This document shows positions 7,645 through 18,230 of a DNA stretch of 64,000 nucleotides, in pieces (positions within the stretch are counted from its first letter, which is position 1; every line of letters begins with the position of its first letter). The position numbers and the translations under genes were made by a program. The DNA comes from Pseudomonas gingeri (GTDB lineage Bacteria > Pseudomonadota > Gammaproteobacteria > Pseudomonadales > Pseudomonadaceae). Location: the NCBI RefSeq assembly GCF_013385425.1, contig NZ_JACAQA010000016.1, forward strand, positions 21,931 through 85,930, written 5' to 3'. The notes under the pieces are model-generated. The model was given only the letters and a program-made list of their open reading frames with translations, was not told the DNA's origin and did no database searches.

Positions 7645-9033
7645 ATGCTGAAGAAGCTGTTCCAGTCATTACGTTCTCCCTCGCGTCGAACGCAACATAA
7701 ACGCAGCACCCCTGAAGTGCTCAACAGTGGCCAGCACTCGTTGCAAAAGGCCCAGTTCAGCCGGTATGCGGTCAACATCGTCGAACGCCTGCAGAACGCC
7801 GGTTACCAGGCCTATCTGGTCGGCGGTTGCGTGCGCGACATGCTGCTCAACATCACGCCCAAGGATTTCGACGTCGCCACCAGCGCCACGCCGGAACAGA
7901 TCCGCGCCGAATTCCGCAACGCCCGGATCATCGGGCGTCGCTTCAAGCTGGTGCATATCCACTTCGGTCGGGAAATCATCGAAGTCGCGACCTTTCGCGC
8001 CAACCACCCGCAAGACGAAGACGAGGACAGCAATCAGTCCTCGCGTAACGAAAGCGGGCGGATTCTGCGCGACAATGTCTACGGCACCCTCGAAGACGAC
8101 GCCCAGCGCCGCGACTTCACCATCAACGCCCTGTATTACGATCCGGTCAGCGAACGCATCCTCGACTACGCCAACGGCGTGCACGATATCCGCAATCGCC
8201 TGATCCGCCTGATCGGCGACCCGACCCAGCGCTACCAGGAAGACCCGGTACGGATGCTGCGGGCCGTGCGTTTCGCCGCCAAGCTGGACTTCGGTATCGA
8301 GAAGCACACCGTCGCGCCGATTCGCAAGCTGGCACCGATGCTCCGCGAGATCCCGTCGGCGCGCCTGTTCGAAGAAGTGCTCAAGCTGTTCCTCTCGGGA
8401 TATGCCGCCGACACCTTCGAAATGCTGGTCGACCTCAAGTTGTTCGAACCGCTGTTCCCGGCCAGTTTCGAGGCCCTGGAACACAACCCGACCTACACCC
8501 ACACGCTGATCAGCGAAGCCTTGATCAACACCGACCTGCGCATCCAGCAGAACAAGCCGGTGACCCCGGCGTTCCTGTTTGCCGCGCTGCTCTGGCCGGC
8601 CTTGCCGGGCCGTGTGCTGCGTCTGCAGGCGAAGGGCATGCCGCCGATTCCGGCGATGCAGGAAGCCGCCCACGAGCTGATCAGCGAACAGTGCCAGCGC
8701 ATTGCGATTCCGAAGCGCTTCACCCTGCCGATCCGCGAGATCTGGGATATGCAGGAACGCCTGCCACGGCGCAGCGGCAAACGTGCCGACCTGTTGCTGG
8801 ACAACCCGCGCTTCCGCGCCGGCTACGACTTCCTGCTGCTGCGCGAAACCGCTGGCGAAGAGACCGATGGCCTGGGCGAATGGTGGACGGACTACCAGGA
8901 TGCCAATGACGCCGGTCGACGCGACATGATCCGTGACCTGGGCAGCAAGGACGACGGTACCGGCAGCGGTCCGCGCAAACGTCGACGCAGCACCGCCGGC
9001 AAGCGCAAGCGTGCCGCCGGTACGGACGAGTAA
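7645..9033 (+). CDS. pcnB: Poly(A) polymerase I
   Basis: This enzyme adds poly(A) tails to RNA 3' ends, marking them for decay. The 462-residue protein (ATG at 7645) has the class II nucleotidyltransferase signature G-G-C-V-R-D, the catalytic D-F-D-V-A-T pair, and the R-R-D-F-T-I-N-A-L motif. A basic tail rich in R-K-R-R follows, typical of PcnB and absent from CCA-adding enzymes. A GTG at 7636 would add three residues and cannot be excluded. The basic N terminus (L-K-K-L-F-Q-S-L-R) is kept either way. folK follows four bases after its stop, so the two are probably one transcript. Confidence 0.95.
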   Translation: MLKKLFQSLRSPSRRTQHKRSTPEVLNSGQHSLQKAQFSRYAVNIVERLQNAGYQAYLVGGCVRDMLLNITPKDFDVATSATPEQIRAEFRNARIIGRRFKLVHIHFGREIIEVATFRANHPQDEDEDSNQSSRNESGRILRDNVYGTLEDDAQRRDFTINALYYDPVSERILDYANGVHDIRNRLIRLIGDPTQRYQEDPVRMLRAVRFAAKLDFGIEKHTVAPIRKLAPMLREIPSARLFEEVLKLFLSGYAADTFEMLVDLKLFEPLFPASFEALEHNPTYTHTLISEALINTDLRIQQNKPVTPAFLFAALLWPALPGRVLRLQAKGMPPIPAMQEAAHELISEQCQRIAIPKRFTLPIREIWDMQERLPRRSGKRADLLLDNPRFRAGYDFLLLRETAGEETDGLGEWWTDYQDANDAGRRDMIRDLGSKDDGTGSGPRKRRRSTAGKRKRAAGTDE

Positions 9034-9037
9034 GTCG

Positions 9038-9535
9038 ATGGAACACGTGTATATCGGGCTGGGCAGCAACCTGGCGGACCCGGCGGAGCAATTGCGCAAC
9101 GCCGTCCAGGCCCTGGGGCAACTGCCCGACACCGTGCTGGCGGGCGTTTCCGCGTTCTACCAGAGCGATTCGCTGCTGCCCGGTCAGCCGCGCTACACCA
9201 ATGCCGTCGTCGCCCTCGACAGCGACCTGACGCCCCTGGCGCTGCTGGATGCGCTGCAAGCCATCGAAATCGACCAGGGCCGTGAACGGCATGAGCGCTG
9301 GGGGCCGCGTACCCTTGACCTGGATATCCTGCTGTTCGGTGAGCGGCTGATCGACGAGCCGCGCCTGAAAGTCCCGCATTACCATATGCAGGCCCGGGCG
9401 TTCGTGCTCTACCCCCTGGCGGAACTGGCTCCGGCAGATTTGCAGCTGGCCGATGGCCGCAGCCTCAAGGCGCTGCTGGCGGATTGCCCGTTCGTCGGCC
9501 TGGAACGCTTATCCACAGGCACGCCCGACCTGTAG
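9038..9535 (+). CDS. folK: 6-hydroxymethyl-7,8-dihydropterin pyrophosphokinase (HPPK)
   Basis: FolK transfers pyrophosphate from ATP to hydroxymethyl-dihydropterin, the step before dihydropteroate synthase (FolP, also in this window). The 165-residue protein starts M-E-H-V-Y-I-G-L-G-S-N, the standard HPPK opening. It carries the R-W-G-P-R-T-L-D-L-D-I-L-L signature, whose two aspartates bind magnesium. Its start lies four bases after the pcnB stop. The stop codon is embedded in a REP sequence, so the 3' end of the transcript probably forms a hairpin there. Confidence 0.97.
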   Translation: MEHVYIGLGSNLADPAEQLRNAVQALGQLPDTVLAGVSAFYQSDSLLPGQPRYTNAVVALDSDLTPLALLDALQAIEIDQGRERHERWGPRTLDLDILLFGERLIDEPRLKVPHYHMQARAFVLYPLAELAPADLQLADGRSLKALLADCPFVGLERLSTGTPDL

Positions 9536-9619
9536 GAGCAGGGCTTGCCCGCGAAGGGGCCCGCAAGATCGCTAAAAGCTTCGCGGCGATGCGGCGCCCC
9601 GACAAGCCCTGCCCCTACA
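9532..9619. repeat. REP-type inverted repeat overlapping the folK stop
   Basis: GTAGGAGCAGGGCTTGCCCG begins the left arm at 9532 (the arm continues GCGAA-type to 9556). An imperfect inverted partner, ending ACAAGCCCTGCCCCTAC, closes at 9619. The same 25-base arm recurs exactly at 13990 and 60773, which marks it as a dispersed Pseudomonas REP. It takes up the first quarter of the folK-panB gap (9536-9885). Confidence 0.85.
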
Positions 9620-9666
9620 GAACCGCAGAACCAGCGCTCTCCTGGTTTCCTTGCTGAATCGCATCA

Positions 9667-9706
9667 GTTACGCCGGTAACACTCCCGGCGTAACATTGCG
9701 GTAACA
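9667..9706. promoter_or_regulatory. Inverted-repeat cluster upstream of panB
   Basis: GTTACGCCGG (9667-9676) and CCGGCGTAAC (9685-9694) are a perfect ten-base inverted repeat with an eight-base spacer. GTAACA occurs three times, at 9676, 9690 and 9701. A possible -35 (TTGACT, 9714-9719) follows directly. The position suggests an operator for the pan operon, and the hexamer equals the CbrB half-site near crcZ. The binding protein is unknown. A hairpin acting in RNA is the alternative. Confidence 0.45.
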
Positions 9707-9885
9707 CACACGATTGACTTCCCCAGTTCTCCTCACGACTATAGGCGTCCCGTTGCCGCCCCTGCGGCGTTTGAAGGGCGCAATCCAGGCTTTGCAAGCA
9801 CGACATCAGAACGTGCGCCTGTATACACGACGAATCACGCGCGTTACTCGCAGTCATTTGCACGGCGCCTAATGAGGACTTTTTC

Positions 9886-10686
9886 ATGCCAGACATTACC
9901 CTGACCACCCTGCAAGGCCTCAAGCAAAAGGGTGAAAAAATCACCATGCTGACCTGCTACGACGCCACCTTCGCCCACGCCAGCTGCGCGGCCGGTGTCG
10001 AAGTGCTGCTGATCGGCGATTCGCTGGGCATGGTTACCCAAGGGCATGACAGCACGCTGCCCGTTACCGTCGCCGATATCTGCTATCACACGGCCAGTGT
10101 CAAACGCGGCAACCAGGGGGCCTTCATCATTGCCGACCTGCCGTTCATGGCCTACGCCACCCTCGAGCAGACCTTTCACAACAGCGGCCTGTTGATGCAG
10201 GCCGGTGCGCATATGGTCAAGGTCGAAGGCGCCGCCTGGCTCGCCGAATCCATCCGCCAGTTGGCCGAACGCGGCGTCCCGGTGTGCGTGCACATGGGCC
10301 TGACCCCACAGTCGGTGAACATCTTCGGCGGCTACAAGGTCCAGGGCCGCGGCGAAGCCCAGGCCCGGCAGATGCGCGCCGACGCCATCGCCCTGGAACA
10401 GGCCGGCGCGGCCATGATCCTGCTTGAATGCGTGCCGAGCGAACTGGCCGCGGAAATCACCCAGGCGGTGAAGGTCCCGGTGATCGGCATCGGTGCCGGC
10501 AGCGCCACCGACGGCCAGGTCCTGGTCCTACACGACATGCTCGGCCTGTCCATCAGCGGTCGCGTGCCCAAGTTCGTGAAGAACTTCATGGCCGGCCAGG
10601 ACAGCCTGCATGGCGCCCTGAGTGCCTACGTCAGTGAGGTCAAGGCCGTCACTTTCCCTGGGATCGAACACGGATTCAGTGCATGA
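9886..10686 (+). CDS. panB: Ketopantoate hydroxymethyltransferase
   Basis: PanB makes ketopantoate from 2-oxoisovalerate and methylene-tetrahydrofolate, the first committed step of pantothenate synthesis. The 266-residue (beta/alpha)8 protein shows the metal-binding G-D-S-L-G-M motif, the early M-L-T-C-Y-D-A-T-F-A block and the late G-I-G-A-G-S-A-T-D-G-Q-V-L-V segment. Length and motifs are standard. panC overlaps its last four bases (ATGA), a sign of tight translational coupling. A 350-base upstream gap holds a REP and a possible operator. Confidence 0.98.
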   Translation: MPDITLTTLQGLKQKGEKITMLTCYDATFAHASCAAGVEVLLIGDSLGMVTQGHDSTLPVTVADICYHTASVKRGNQGAFIIADLPFMAYATLEQTFHNSGLLMQAGAHMVKVEGAAWLAESIRQLAERGVPVCVHMGLTPQSVNIFGGYKVQGRGEAQARQMRADAIALEQAGAAMILLECVPSELAAEITQAVKVPVIGIGAGSATDGQVLVLHDMLGLSISGRVPKFVKNFMAGQDSLHGALSAYVSEVKAVTFPGIEHGFSA

Positions 10687-11543
10687 ACACAGTCAAGACC
10701 GTTCTCGAACTGCGCGCCGCCGTGGCGCGCGCCCGCGGCGAAGGCAAGCGCATCGGTTTCGTACCGACCATGGGCAACCTGCACAGCGGCCACGCGGCCC
10801 TGGTGACCAAGGCGGCGCAACGGGCGGACTTCGTGGTGGCGAGCATTTTCGTCAACCCGCTGCAATTCGGCGCCAACGAAGACCTGGACAAGTACCCACG
10901 GACCCTCGCCGCCGACCAGGAAAAACTGCTCCAGGCCGGTTGCCATCTGCTGTTCGCCCCCAGCGTCGAGGAAATGTACCCCGGCGGCATGGGCGGCCAG
11001 ACTCGCGTCAGCGTCCCGCAACTCTCCGAAGGCCTGTGCGGCGCCAGCCGTCCCGGGCATTTCGAAGGCGTGGCGACCGTGGTCAGCAAGCTGTTCAACA
11101 TGGTCCAGCCGGACCTGGCGGTGTTCGGCCAGAAGGACTTCCAGCAACTGGCGGTGATTCGGCAGTTGGTGCATGACCTGAACATGCCGATCCAGATCAT
11201 CGGCGAACCGACCGTGCGCGCCGCCGACGGCCTGGCGCTGTCCTCGCGTAACGGCTTTCTCGACGAAGAACAGCGGGCCAAGGCACCCGCGCTGTATCGC
11301 AGCCTGAAGCAGATCGCCGAAGCCATCGAACAGGGCGAACGCGACTACCCCAAGCTACTGGCCGAACAGACCCGGCAGATCGAAAGCGCCGGCTTCCGGC
11401 CCGACTACCTGGAAATCCGCCACGCCCTGAACCTGCGCCCGGCGACGCCCGAGGACCGTGACCTGGTGATCCTGGTCGCCGCCTTCCTCGGCACCACACG
11501 CCTGATCGACAACCTGCACCTGAACCTCGACAGCCCGGCCTGA
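10683..11543 (+). CDS. panC: Pantothenate synthetase (pantoate-beta-alanine ligase)
   Basis: PanC joins pantoate and beta-alanine through a pantoyl-adenylate. The 286-residue protein has the nucleotidylyltransferase HxGH-type motif in P-T-M-G-N-L-H-S-G-H, the F-G-Q-K-D-F-Q-Q block, and the L-S-S-R-N motif that replaces KMSKS in this family. It overlaps panB by four bases. panD, which supplies beta-alanine, is 105 bases downstream, so the three genes cover both branches that meet at this enzyme. Confidence 0.98.
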   Translation: MNTVKTVLELRAAVARARGEGKRIGFVPTMGNLHSGHAALVTKAAQRADFVVASIFVNPLQFGANEDLDKYPRTLAADQEKLLQAGCHLLFAPSVEEMYPGGMGGQTRVSVPQLSEGLCGASRPGHFEGVATVVSKLFNMVQPDLAVFGQKDFQQLAVIRQLVHDLNMPIQIIGEPTVRAADGLALSSRNGFLDEEQRAKAPALYRSLKQIAEAIEQGERDYPKLLAEQTRQIESAGFRPDYLEIRHALNLRPATPEDRDLVILVAAFLGTTRLIDNLHLNLDSPA

Positions 11544-11648
11544 CCGCCCGATTGCCCGGCCCCATGGCTTCGGGCAAACTGCCGCCGCCCGGCGCCACGC
11601 AGCACACATGCGTGGCGCCGCACGAGGATCCGACCGAGGAAACACCCC

Positions 11649-12029
11649 ATGCACGCCATCATGCTCAAAGCCAAACTGCATCGCGCCGAAGTCACCCACG
11701 CGGTGCTCGATTACGAAGGTTCCTGCGCCATCGACGGCGAGTGGCTGGACCTGGCCGGGATCCGTGAATACGAACAGATCCAGATCTACAACGTCGACAA
11801 CGGCGAGCGTTTCACCACCTACGCCATTCGCGGCGAGGAAGGCTCGCGGATCATCTCGGTCAACGGTGCCGCCGCCCACAAGGCCGGCGTCGGCGACCGG
11901 GTGATCATCTGCGCCTACGCCCATTACAGCGAAGCCGAACTGGTGGATTTCAAACCGCGCATGCTGTACATGGCCCCGGGCAACGAACTGAGCCACACCA
12001 GCCACTCGATTCCGGTGCAGGTCGCCTGA
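11649..12029 (+). CDS. panD: Aspartate 1-decarboxylase proenzyme
   Basis: PanD decarboxylates L-aspartate to beta-alanine using a pyruvoyl group made by self-cleavage. The 126-residue proenzyme shows the processing site in Y-E-G-S, so cleavage is expected between Gly24 and Ser25, with Ser25 becoming the pyruvoyl residue. The conserved N-N/D-G-E-R-F-T-T-Y block follows (here V-D-N-G-E-R-F-T-T-Y). An AGGAAA ribosome binding site lies before the ATG. It completes the pan cluster. No clear promoter of its own was seen in the 105-base gap after panC. Confidence 0.97.
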   Translation: MHAIMLKAKLHRAEVTHAVLDYEGSCAIDGEWLDLAGIREYEQIQIYNVDNGERFTTYAIRGEEGSRIISVNGAAAHKAGVGDRVIICAYAHYSEAELVDFKPRMLYMAPGNELSHTSHSIPVQVA

Positions 12030-12277
12030 TCGCCATCCAAACGTACACGCGAAAACGCCTTTCGTCCCCGAGAGTGCGAAAAAGTACCGAGTAAAGGTCA
12101 GACAAAGCCAAGACAGATGCAGGCGCGAGCGGTACTGTAATCGCCCCTGCCTCATTCAACCGTGCTGATGCAGGTTGCCGGACACTGCCAGAGACAAAAG
12201 CAGGACGTTCCGGCGTTTCTGGTGTCCAAAAAGCCAAATGTCCAAAAGGCAGCTCTCGTAAAAGGAAACCCGCAGCG

Positions 12278-13942
12278 ATGGCGTACTACCGCACTCCTCA
12301 CGACGTGACCAGCCTGCCCGCCTGGCAGGCGCTGAACCAACACCGCGACAACATGCACGATTTCAGCATGCGCGAAGCTTTCAATGCCGATCCGCAGCGC
12401 TTCAATCAGTTCACCCTCAGCAGCTGCGGGTTGTTTCTCGACTATTCGAAGAACCTGATCACCCAGGAAACCCGCAACCTGCTGGTGGGCCTGGCCAATG
12501 AAGTCGACCTGCAAGGCGCGATCAAGTCGCTGTTTGCCGGCGAACTGGTCAACGCCTCCGAAGGTCGCCCGGCCCTGCACACCGCCCTGCGCCGCCCGGT
12601 GGGCGACAAGCTCTCGGTCAACGGCGTCAACGTGATGCCCGACGTGCACAAAGTGCTGAACCAGATGACCGAGCTGGTCGGAAAAATCCACGACGGCCTG
12701 TGGCGCGGCTACAGCGAAAAACCGATCACCGACGTGGTGAACATCGGTATCGGTGGTTCGTTCCTGGGGCCGGAGCTGGTGTCCGAGGCGTTGCTGTCCT
12801 ACGCCCATAAAGGTGTGCGCTGCCATTACCTGGCGAATATCGATGGCAGTGAGTTCCATGAGCTGTCGGCGAAGATCCGCGCCGAGACCACCCTGTTCAT
12901 CGTCTCGTCGAAAACCTTCACCACCCTTGAAACCCTGAAGAACGCCCGTGCCGCCCGTGACTGGTACCTGGCCCAGGGCGGCTCCGAAGCGGAGCTGTAC
13001 AAGCACTTCATCGCGGTCTCGAGCAACAACGCCGCGGCCGTGGCCTTCGGCATCCGTGAAGAGAACATCTTCCCGATGTGGGACTGGGTCGGCGGGCGTT
13101 ACTCGCTGTGGTCGGCCATCGGCTTGCCGATCGCCCTGGCCATCGGCATGTCGAACTTCAAGGAGCTGCTGTCCGGTGCCTACACCATGGACCAGCATTT
13201 CCAGACCGCGCCGTTCGAACAGAACATGCCGGTGCTGCTGGCCCTGCTGGGTGTCTGGTACGGCAACTTCTGGGGTGCGCAGAGCCATGCGATCCTGCCG
13301 TACGACCACTACCTGCGCAACATCACCAAGCACCTGCAGCAGCTGGACATGGAATCCAACGGCAAGAGCGTGCGCCAGGACGGCACGCCGGTGTCCACCG
13401 ATACCGGCCCGGTGATCTGGGGCGGCGTCGGCTGCAACGGCCAGCATGCATACCACCAGTTGCTGCACCAGGGCACCCAGTTGATCCCGGCCGACTTTAT
13501 CGTGCCGATCGTCAGCTTCAACCCGGTTGCCGACCACCATCAGTGGCTGTACGCCAACTGCCTGTCCCAGAGCCAGGCGCTGATGCTCGGCAAGACCCGC
13601 GACGAAGCGGAACGCGAGCTGCGTGACAAGGGCCTGAGCGAAGCCGAGGTGCAGAAACTGGCACCGCACAAGGTGATCCCGGGCAACCGTCCGAGCAACA
13701 CCCTGGTGGTCGAGCGTATCAGCCCGCGTCGTCTCGGCGCCCTGGTGGCGATGTACGAACACAAGGTCTTCGTGCAGAGCGTGATCTGGGGCATCAACGC
13801 CTTCGACCAATGGGGCGTTGAGCTGGGCAAGGAGCTGGGCAAGGGCGTCTACAACCGTCTGACCGGCAGCGAAGAGTCTTCGGCCGAAGATGCTTCGACC
13901 CAGGGCCTGATCAACTACTTCCGCGGTCGTCATCGCGGTTGA
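12278..13942 (+). CDS. pgi: Glucose-6-phosphate isomerase
   Basis: Pgi interconverts glucose-6-phosphate and fructose-6-phosphate. In pseudomonads it works mainly in gluconeogenesis and in recycling hexose phosphates into the Entner-Doudoroff pathway. The 554-residue protein has the sugar-isomerase motifs G-I-G-G-S-F-L-G-P-E-L, N-I-D-G-S-E and the C-terminal G-I-N-A-F-D-Q-W-G-V-E-L-G-K signature, whose lysine is the conserved active-site residue. A 248-base gap before it holds no other recognisable gene. A REP hairpin lies just after the stop. Confidence 0.98.
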   Translation: MAYYRTPHDVTSLPAWQALNQHRDNMHDFSMREAFNADPQRFNQFTLSSCGLFLDYSKNLITQETRNLLVGLANEVDLQGAIKSLFAGELVNASEGRPALHTALRRPVGDKLSVNGVNVMPDVHKVLNQMTELVGKIHDGLWRGYSEKPITDVVNIGIGGSFLGPELVSEALLSYAHKGVRCHYLANIDGSEFHELSAKIRAETTLFIVSSKTFTTLETLKNARAARDWYLAQGGSEAELYKHFIAVSSNNAAAVAFGIREENIFPMWDWVGGRYSLWSAIGLPIALAIGMSNFKELLSGAYTMDQHFQTAPFEQNMPVLLALLGVWYGNFWGAQSHAILPYDHYLRNITKHLQQLDMESNGKSVRQDGTPVSTDTGPVIWGGVGCNGQHAYHQLLHQGTQLIPADFIVPIVSFNPVADHHQWLYANCLSQSQALMLGKTRDEAERELRDKGLSEAEVQKLAPHKVIPGNRPSNTLVVERISPRRLGALVAMYEHKVFVQSVIWGINAFDQWGVELGKELGKGVYNRLTGSEESSAEDASTQGLINYFRGRHRG

Positions 13943-13989
13943 TAGCAGCCTCCCGGGCAGGCCCATCTACCCGGGACACCACCGAACCT

Positions 13990-14061
13990 GTAGGAGCAGG
14001 GCTTGCCCGCGAAGCTTTTGGCGGCTTCGAAGGCCCCTTCGCGGGCAAGCCCTGCTCCTAC
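13990..14061. repeat. REP palindrome, perfect 25-base arms
   Basis: The arm at 13990-14014 (GTAGGAGCAGGGCTTGCCCG plus CGAAG) is the exact reverse complement of 14037-14061, with 22 bases between. In RNA this would form a very stable hairpin after pgi. It is the only REP here whose two arms match perfectly. Confidence 0.93.
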
Positions 14062-14203
14062 AAGGACCGTGTTAAGACAGTGGCCTCCCGGGCGTCTTGG
14101 CCCGGGAGGCCAGTCGGTGCAGGTTCGACCTTTTATCCGCTTGAACCCCGCCACAACAGAGCGCACCCTTGAGACTTGTCGTAGACAAGAACAAGGAAAC
14201 GCC

Positions 14204-16141
<1,938 letters not shown>

Positions 16142-16187
16142 ACCCCGGGCGGTGGACGTTGTTCGCCGCCCTATTGACCGAGCCAGC

Positions 16188-17060
16188 ATGGAATTCCTTC
16201 GCCGCCGCATCGAAACCCAGCTTATGAGCCTGACCGGCCTGTCCCTGGGCATGCTCGACCTGGAAAACCCCAAGGGCGACCCCGGCCTCTTCGGCCCGGA
16301 CTCGGTGAGCTGGCAGGTGCATGGCGACTTCAGCAGCATGCTGATCGGCGGCATCAGCGCGCTGATGCTGCAAGCCCTGCACCCGCTGGCCCTGGCCGGG
16401 GTCTGGGACCATTCGAACTTTCGCCAGGACATGCTCGGGCGCTTGCGGCGCACCAGCCAGTTCATTGCCGGGACCACCTTCGGCTCGCGCAAGGACGCCG
16501 AGTGGTTGATCGACAAGGTCCGCACCATCCACCTGCAGGTGGTCGGCACCGCGCCGGATGGCCGGCCTTACGCCGCCAGCGACCCGGAGCTGTTGACCTG
16601 GGTGCATGTGGCCGAGGTCAGCAGCTTTCTCAAGGCCCATCTGCGCTACCGCAACCCGCAGCTGTCGCCGGCGGACCAGGACCGCTACTACGATGAAATC
16701 GCCGTGATCGCCGAACGCCTGGGCGCACAGGATGTACCCCGCTCACGCCAGGCCATCGCCGACTACCTGCAACGCATGCGCCCGCAACTGCTCTGCGATG
16801 CCCGCAGCCGCGAAGTGTTGCGCCTGCTGCTGGCCGCCCCCGCCCCGAGTCGCCTGGCCCAACCGTTCGGCAGCCTGATGATGCAGGCCGGTATCGACCT
16901 GCTGCCGGACTGGGCCGGCGAGATGCTCGGCCAGTCGCAAAACCCGCTGCAACGCCAGGTCATCCGGGCCGGCGTCAAGCGCAGCGCGCCGTTGTTGCGC
17001 TGGGCCATGCGCAACGGTTCCGCCCAGCGCGCCAAACGCCGCATGGGCCTGATCCCCTGA
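16188..17060 (+). CDS. DUF2236 (MpaB/latex-clearing-like) protein
   Basis: The 290-residue protein resembles the DUF2236 family, whose members include b-type-heme oxygenases such as latex-clearing protein and the fungal MpaB enzymes. Features seen are an early G-D-F-S-S-M-L-I-G-G segment, L-H-P-L-A-L-A-G-V-W-D-H-S, R-T-S-Q-F-I-A-G-T-T-F and W-V-H-V-A-E-V-S-S-F. The histidines in the second and last of these are candidates for metal or heme contact. I chose the ATG at 16188 over a GTG at 16152. It starts 46 bases after acs, so it may share its transcript. The substrate and true activity are unknown. Confidence 0.8.
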   Translation: MEFLRRRIETQLMSLTGLSLGMLDLENPKGDPGLFGPDSVSWQVHGDFSSMLIGGISALMLQALHPLALAGVWDHSNFRQDMLGRLRRTSQFIAGTTFGSRKDAEWLIDKVRTIHLQVVGTAPDGRPYAASDPELLTWVHVAEVSSFLKAHLRYRNPQLSPADQDRYYDEIAVIAERLGAQDVPRSRQAIADYLQRMRPQLLCDARSREVLRLLLAAPAPSRLAQPFGSLMMQAGIDLLPDWAGEMLGQSQNPLQRQVIRAGVKRSAPLLRWAMRNGSAQRAKRRMGLIP

Positions 17061-17105
17061 AGGCTGGTAAACTCCCGCGCCAAATCCGACCCCAAGGCGC
17101 CGAGC

Positions 17106-18122
17106 ATGTCTTCCTTGAACCAGGCGCTGCGCGCCGCCCTCGATCATCGCCAGGCACTGCTCGCCGAGCTGCACGGCCAAGGCACCGATTGCTATCGCCT
17201 GTTCCACGGCAGCCAGGAAGGTGCCGGCGGCCTGACCATCGACCGCTACGGCCCGCAGTTGATGGTGCAGACCTTCCACCAGACCCTGGAACGCGAAGAC
17301 CTGCTCGCCCTGCACGTGGCCATCAACCAGCATCTGGAACTGGACACCCTGCTGGTCTACAACGACCGCTCCCGGGGCAACTCGCGGATCGATCGTGAAG
17401 ACCCGGTCTATCGCGCCGACGAAGCCGCCCTCGCCGACCTGGTCGGTCATGAGGGCGGCCTGAACTACCGCGTCCGTGGCCGTCACCCCGGCCAGGACCC
17501 GCTGCTGTTCCTCGACCTGCGCAACGCCCGCGCCTGGGTCCGCCAGCACAGCGCCGGCAAGAGCGTGCTGAACCTCTTCGCCTACACCTGCGGCGTCGGC
17601 CTCAGCGCCGCCGCCGGCGGTGCCCGGGAGGTCTGCAACCTGGACTTCGCCGAGGGCAACCTGGCGGTCGGCCGGGAGAACGGCCTGCTCAACCCGCACC
17701 TGCCGTCGATGGACTTCATCCAGTCCGACTACTTCCCCGCCATCCGCCAGCTCGCCGGCCTGCCCATCAGCCAGCGGCGCGGGCAGAAACTGCCCAGCTA
17801 CCAGCGCCTGGAACAGCGCCAGTACGACCTGGTGCTGCTCGACCCGCCCGCCTGGGCCAAGAGCGCCTTCGGCACCGTCGACCTGCTGCGCGACTACCAG
17901 AGCCTGCTCAAGCCGGCCCTGCTGGCGACCGCCGACAACGGCGTGCTGATCTGCTGCAACAACCTGGCGAAAGTCAGCCTGGAAGACTGGCGCGAACAGG
18001 TCCTGCGTTGCGCGGAAAAAGCCGGGCGTCCGGTGCGTGAATGGCAAGTGCTGGCCCCTGCCGCCGACTTCCCTTCCCGCGACCTGCAACCGCCATTGAA
18101 GACCCTGGTTTTGCACCTGTAG
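17106..18122 (+). CDS. Class I SAM-dependent methyltransferase, RlmI-like
   Basis: A 338-residue methyltransferase. The N-terminal region has R-Y-G-P-Q and N-D-R-S-R-G segments seen in the RlmI/RlmK type of 23S rRNA cytosine methyltransferases. The Rossmann core shows motif I V-L-N-L-F-A-Y-T-C-G-V-G and motif IV L-L-D-P-P-A-W. It is shorter than E. coli RlmI (396 aa) and I do not see a clear complete PUA domain, so the rRNA target is inference only. It begins 45 bases after the DUF2236 gene. Confidence 0.8.
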   Translation: MSSLNQALRAALDHRQALLAELHGQGTDCYRLFHGSQEGAGGLTIDRYGPQLMVQTFHQTLEREDLLALHVAINQHLELDTLLVYNDRSRGNSRIDREDPVYRADEAALADLVGHEGGLNYRVRGRHPGQDPLLFLDLRNARAWVRQHSAGKSVLNLFAYTCGVGLSAAAGGAREVCNLDFAEGNLAVGRENGLLNPHLPSMDFIQSDYFPAIRQLAGLPISQRRGQKLPSYQRLEQRQYDLVLLDPPAWAKSAFGTVDLLRDYQSLLKPALLATADNGVLICCNNLAKVSLEDWREQVLRCAEKAGRPVREWQVLAPAADFPSRDLQPPLKTLVLHL

Positions 18123-18230
18123 GAACCACTCGCAAATACCCGCTTTTACGCCGCAACAAGGGGCTTGCTTCGGAACCGCAAACGCATGCCATACTCCAAG
18201 GCACCTCCACCAAGAGAGACGACGCCTCAC

